Positions 13,715 through 15,891 of a stretch of 15,891 nucleotides of DNA are shown here, one piece after another. The notes beneath the pieces are model-generated. The model made no database searches, was not told the DNA's origin, and worked only from the letters and a program-made list of their open reading frames with translations. The first letter of the stretch is position 1; each line of letters starts with the position of its first letter. The translations under genes were made by a program, and so were the position numbers. Source of the DNA: VBDM01 sp049802235 (GTDB lineage: Bacteria > Pseudomonadota > Gammaproteobacteria > Burkholderiales > SG8-39). Location of the stretch: positions 1 through 15,891 of the forward strand of contig JBARMB010000030.1 of assembly GCA_049802235.1 (NCBI GenBank), written 5' to 3'.

Positions 13715-15123
13715 CGCGTCGCGCGCTGACGCAGATCGAGGGTCGGCGCGGCTTCCCGCGCCAGGCGCGGGAAGGTCACCCGGATCAGCGTGCCTCGCCC
13801 TCCCGGCGGCGCCGTCAGATCTATCCTGCCGTCATGCCGCCCGGCAATCTCGGCAACGATGGACAATCCGAGTCCGCAGCCTTCGCCTTCGGTGGCGGCG
13901 AGCCGGTAGAAGCGCTCGAACACCTTGGCGCGCTCGGGCTCGGGTATGCCAGGTCCGTTGTCCTCGACTTCGATCAGGGCGTCGTTGTCGTGCTCGCGCG
14001 TGCGCACCGTGACGCTGCCGCCCGCCTGAGTATAGGCAAGCGCATTGTCGAGCAGATTGGCAAGCAGCTCGCGCAGCAGTAACGGCTCGCCCAGCATCCA
14101 GGCGTCCTCGAGCTCGAAGCCGAGGTCGATGTTCTTGTTGACCGCGCGCTGCACCCACTCGCGCACGTCGCGGCTTGCCAGCTGGCGCAGATTGACCGGT
14201 TCGCCGCCCGCCACCTGGATCCCGCCCGGCTCGGCGCGCGCGAGCGTGAGCAACTGGTTGATGAGGTGGCTGGTGCGCTCGGTTTCCCCGGCGATCATGT
14301 CGAGCAACGATTTCAGCTCCACTGTCGACGGTTGGCGACGCGCGAGCTCCGCGTGCGTCTTCAGTCCGGCGAGCGGCGTGCGCAGTTGGTGCGCCGCGTT
14401 GGCGATGAAGCGCTGCTGAGATTCGATCGCACCGTTGAGCCTCGACAGCAGTTGATTCAGCGCACCAATGAGCGGCTTGACCTCCTGCGGCTTGCCTTCT
14501 TCCGGGACCGCACGCAGGTCGCGGGGAGAGCGCGCGGCAATCTCCTCGCGCAGGCGGTCGAGCGGGGTGAGTCCGCGTCCTATGCTGAACCAGAACAGCG
14601 CCACGGCGGCGAAGGCGATCAGCAACTGGGGCACAGCCGAAGCGATGAGAAGATTCAATATCAGTTTGTCGCGCTTGACCAGCGTTTCGGCGACCTGGAC
14701 GACGACACCGCCGCTCTCCATGGCGACTCCAAGGGCGGCGACGCGAACGCGCTCGCCCTCGAGGACGGCGTCGTAAAACATGTGCTCGTCGGCCACCAGC
14801 CGCTCCGGCGGGGCGGGCAGCCGCGGCGTTCCCGCGATCAGCTCGTCCTTGGGGCCCAGCACCTGGTAGAAGACGCGGTCTTCGGTGTCTATGCGCAGCG
14901 CGTCGATCGCGATCAAAGGCAGGTCGAGCTCGATCTTCCTGCCGACGCGGTGGATGTGGCTCGCGATGGCGAGCGCGGGGTCGAGCAGGGCGCTGTCGTA
15001 TGCCCTGGTAGCGGCATTCAGCGCAATGCGGTAGGAGACGAACGTGCCTGCCGCAACGAGCAGGATCAGCGGGCCGACCAGCCAGTAGGTGAGGCGCTGG
15101 CGGAGGCTGCGGCTAACGCGCAT
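13711..15123 (-). CDS. TctE-like sensor histidine kinase
   Basis: This 470-residue inner-membrane kinase has TM1 at about 12-34, a periplasmic sensor of about 125 residues, and TM2 at about 158-183. A short HAMP-like linker, the HisKA domain with phospho-acceptor His245 (FIANAAHQLRTPLAGLK) and a complete HATPase follow: N-box (LLANLLDNALAYT, about 352-364), G1 (EDNGPGIP, about 388-395) and G2 (GEGCGLGLSIV, about 412-422). The periplasmic part (YDSALLDPALAIASHI, LPLIAIDALRIDTEDRVFYQ, VLGPKDELIAG) resembles the 2CSK_N sensor of TctE/QseC-type kinases; TctE controls tricarboxylate uptake. The actual ligand is unknown. The start ATG 15123 overlaps the response-regulator stop by 11 nt, so the two are translationally coupled. 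The stop is the CTAG shared with tilS. Confidence 0.92.
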   Translation of the reverse strand: MRVSRSLRQRLTYWLVGPLILLVAAGTFVSYRIALNAATRAYDSALLDPALAIASHIHRVGRKIELDLPLIAIDALRIDTEDRVFYQVLGPKDELIAGTPRLPAPPERLVADEHMFYDAVLEGERVRVAALGVAMESGGVVVQVAETLVKRDKLILNLLIASAVPQLLIAFAAVALFWFSIGRGLTPLDRLREEIAARSPRDLRAVPEEGKPQEVKPLIGALNQLLSRLNGAIESQQRFIANAAHQLRTPLAGLKTHAELARRQPSTVELKSLLDMIAGETERTSHLINQLLTLARAEPGGIQVAGGEPVNLRQLASRDVREWVQRAVNKNIDLGFELEDAWMLGEPLLLRELLANLLDNALAYTQAGGSVTVRTREHDNDALIEVEDNGPGIPEPERAKVFERFYRLAATEGEGCGLGLSIVAEIAGRHDGRIDLTAPPGGRGTLIRVTFPRLAREAAPTLDLRQRATR

Positions 15124-15787
15124 CCGGGTCTTCGACCATGTAGCCGAAACCCCGCACGGTGCGGATACTGACCCCGGCGTGCTGCAGTTTCGAGCGCAGC
15201 CGCGATATGTACACTTCGATGGCGTTATGGGTGAGCGAATCGTCCCAACTGCACATTGCCTGCAGCAGGTGCTCTTTGCTCACCACCTGGCCGACGCGCA
15301 TCAGCAGGTATTCGAGCACCGCCCACTCGCGCGGGGTGAGGTCGAGCGACTCGCCCTCGATGCTGGCGCGGCGCGCGACGGTATCGATCGTCAGGCCGCC
15401 GAAATGCAGCCGCGGGCTCTTTACTGCCTGGCTGCGACGAATGAGCGCGCGCACCCGCGCCTCGAATTCCGGCAGAGAAAACGGCTTGGTGACGTAGTCA
15501 TCGGCGCCGAGATCGAGACCGCGGACGCGGTCCGCCTCGGCGTCGTGGGCGGTGAGAATCAGGATGCTGCCGGCCTGGCTGCTGCGGCGCAGCTGCCGCA
15601 GCACGTCGAAACCATCGATGCCCGGCAGACTGATGTCGAGCACGACGAGGTCGTAGTGCTCCTCGGCGCAGGCCCGCAGAGCGAGTTCCCCTGTTCCGGC
15701 ATGATCCACGGCGTAACCCGATTGCCGGAGGGTGCGCAGCAACCCGTCGGCGAGGGCCTTGTCGTCTTCGACGATCAGAACTCGCAT
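15113..15787 (-). CDS. OmpR-family response regulator (TctD/QseB-like)
   Basis: This 224-residue DNA-binding regulator is the partner of the kinase encoded downstream. The receiver (1-120) starts MRVLIVEDDKALADGLLRTL, with the acidic pair at 8-9, phospho-acceptor Asp51 (VVLDISLPG), a Thr in ILTAHD and Lys in VTKPFS. A winged-helix trans_reg_C domain follows (about 128-220; LDLTPREWAVLEYLLMRVGQ, then THNAIEVYISRLRSKL, then IRTVRGFGYMVE). I chose ATG 15787 because the receiver begins there and an AACAGG ribosome binding site stands 5 nt upstream. An in-frame ATG at 15865 would add 26 residues unlike any receiver. The last 11 nt overlap the kinase start. A gene further upstream, outside the window, may be the regulated transporter. 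Confidence 0.94.
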   Translation of the reverse strand: MRVLIVEDDKALADGLLRTLRQSGYAVDHAGTGELALRACAEEHYDLVVLDISLPGIDGFDVLRQLRRSSQAGSILILTAHDAEADRVRGLDLGADDYVTKPFSLPEFEARVRALIRRSQAVKSPRLHFGGLTIDTVARRASIEGESLDLTPREWAVLEYLLMRVGQVVSKEHLLQAMCSWDDSLTHNAIEVYISRLRSKLQHAGVSIRTVRGFGYMVEDPDAR

Positions 15788-15790
15788 GCC

Positions 15791-15808
15791 AACCTGTTGA
15801 ACCTGTTC
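15791..15808 (-). repeat. Tandem 9-bp repeat over the response-regulator leader
   Basis: AACCTGTTG is followed directly by AACCTGTTC (plus-strand reading; 8 of 9 identical) and then GAAC. On the coding strand the inner copy supplies the AACAGG ribosome binding site, and the outer copy duplicates it 9 nt upstream. Direct repeats of about this spacing are typical of OmpR-family binding sites, so autoregulation is possible. Confidence 0.35.
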
Positions 15809-15815
15809 GAACTTC

Positions 15816-15821
15816 AGAATA
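15816..15821 (-). promoter_or_regulatory. Possible -10 box of the response-regulator/kinase operon
   Basis: The minus strand reads TATTCT (4 of 6 to consensus), 28 bp before the ATG at 15787. No good -35 is found 17 bp upstream. The remaining sequence to the window end (15822-15891) shows nothing further. Confidence 0.3.
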
Positions 15822-15891
15822 GCACGCGGGCCGATTCCGGATTCTGGGGCGGGGGACATGACCATGCCCGGAAAAAGAAGTGCGTGGGGGG

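Noticed and set aside
14266..15171. Plus-strand open frame of 301 codons
   Set aside because: It is antisense to the histidine kinase, whose H, N and G boxes are all intact.

Overview
The window looks like chromosomal DNA from a GC-rich betaproteobacterium. The main support is the gene order AlkA-type DNA glycosylase - accA - tilS, a DUF6352-type protein, a TctD/TctE-like two-component pair, and the general character of the proteins. No phage, plasmid, CRISPR or complete transposase gene is visible.

Region by region. (1) Positions 1-329, minus strand: a partial gene for a small, tyrosine-rich exported protein, cut by the window edge, with a perfect 15-bp palindrome about 70 bp upstream of its start. 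(2) Positions 330-1723: two small plus-strand genes (a coiled-coil hypothetical protein and a BamE/SmpA-like lipoprotein), separated by intergenic DNA with repeated copies of an element that starts with a GG-TTCTGGTGCAA-type end. These ends resemble terminal inverted repeats of IS6-family elements, but no transposase remains. (3) Positions 1730-4489: a large fusion of an ADP-forming acyl-CoA synthetase and a GNAT acetyltransferase (Pat/YfiQ architecture). (4) Positions 4545-4678: tRNA-Arg(ACG) with a consensus -10 box and a terminator. (5) Positions 4680-5460: a gene-poor, decayed stretch. It holds a frameshifted GGDEF fragment, a 28-bp perfect inverted repeat whose 20-bp core resembles the classical lux box, a probable broken reading frame and a second palindrome. 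(6) Positions 5461-8430: a REC-GAF-PAS-PAS-GGDEF-EAL cyclic-di-GMP protein. (7) Positions 8754-11070: HNH endonuclease, DUF6352-type protein and AlkA-like glycosylase, all on the plus strand. (8) Positions 11416-13714: accA and tilS, overlapping. (9) Positions 13711-15787, minus strand: an OmpR-family response regulator and its histidine kinase, translationally overlapped, converging on tilS.

How the parts relate. accA (fatty-acid synthesis) and tilS (AUA decoding) are housekeeping genes. The Pat-like protein probably links acyl-CoA state to protein acetylation. The REC-GGDEF-EAL protein sets c-di-GMP levels in response to a phosphorelay and small-molecule or redox input. The two-component pair resembles regulators of tricarboxylate uptake, but its target genes lie outside the window. 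The parts most worth checking are the lux-box-like site next to decayed genes, the IS6-like ends, and the HNH/DUF6352/AlkA cluster. All assignments come from reading the sequence; no database search was possible.
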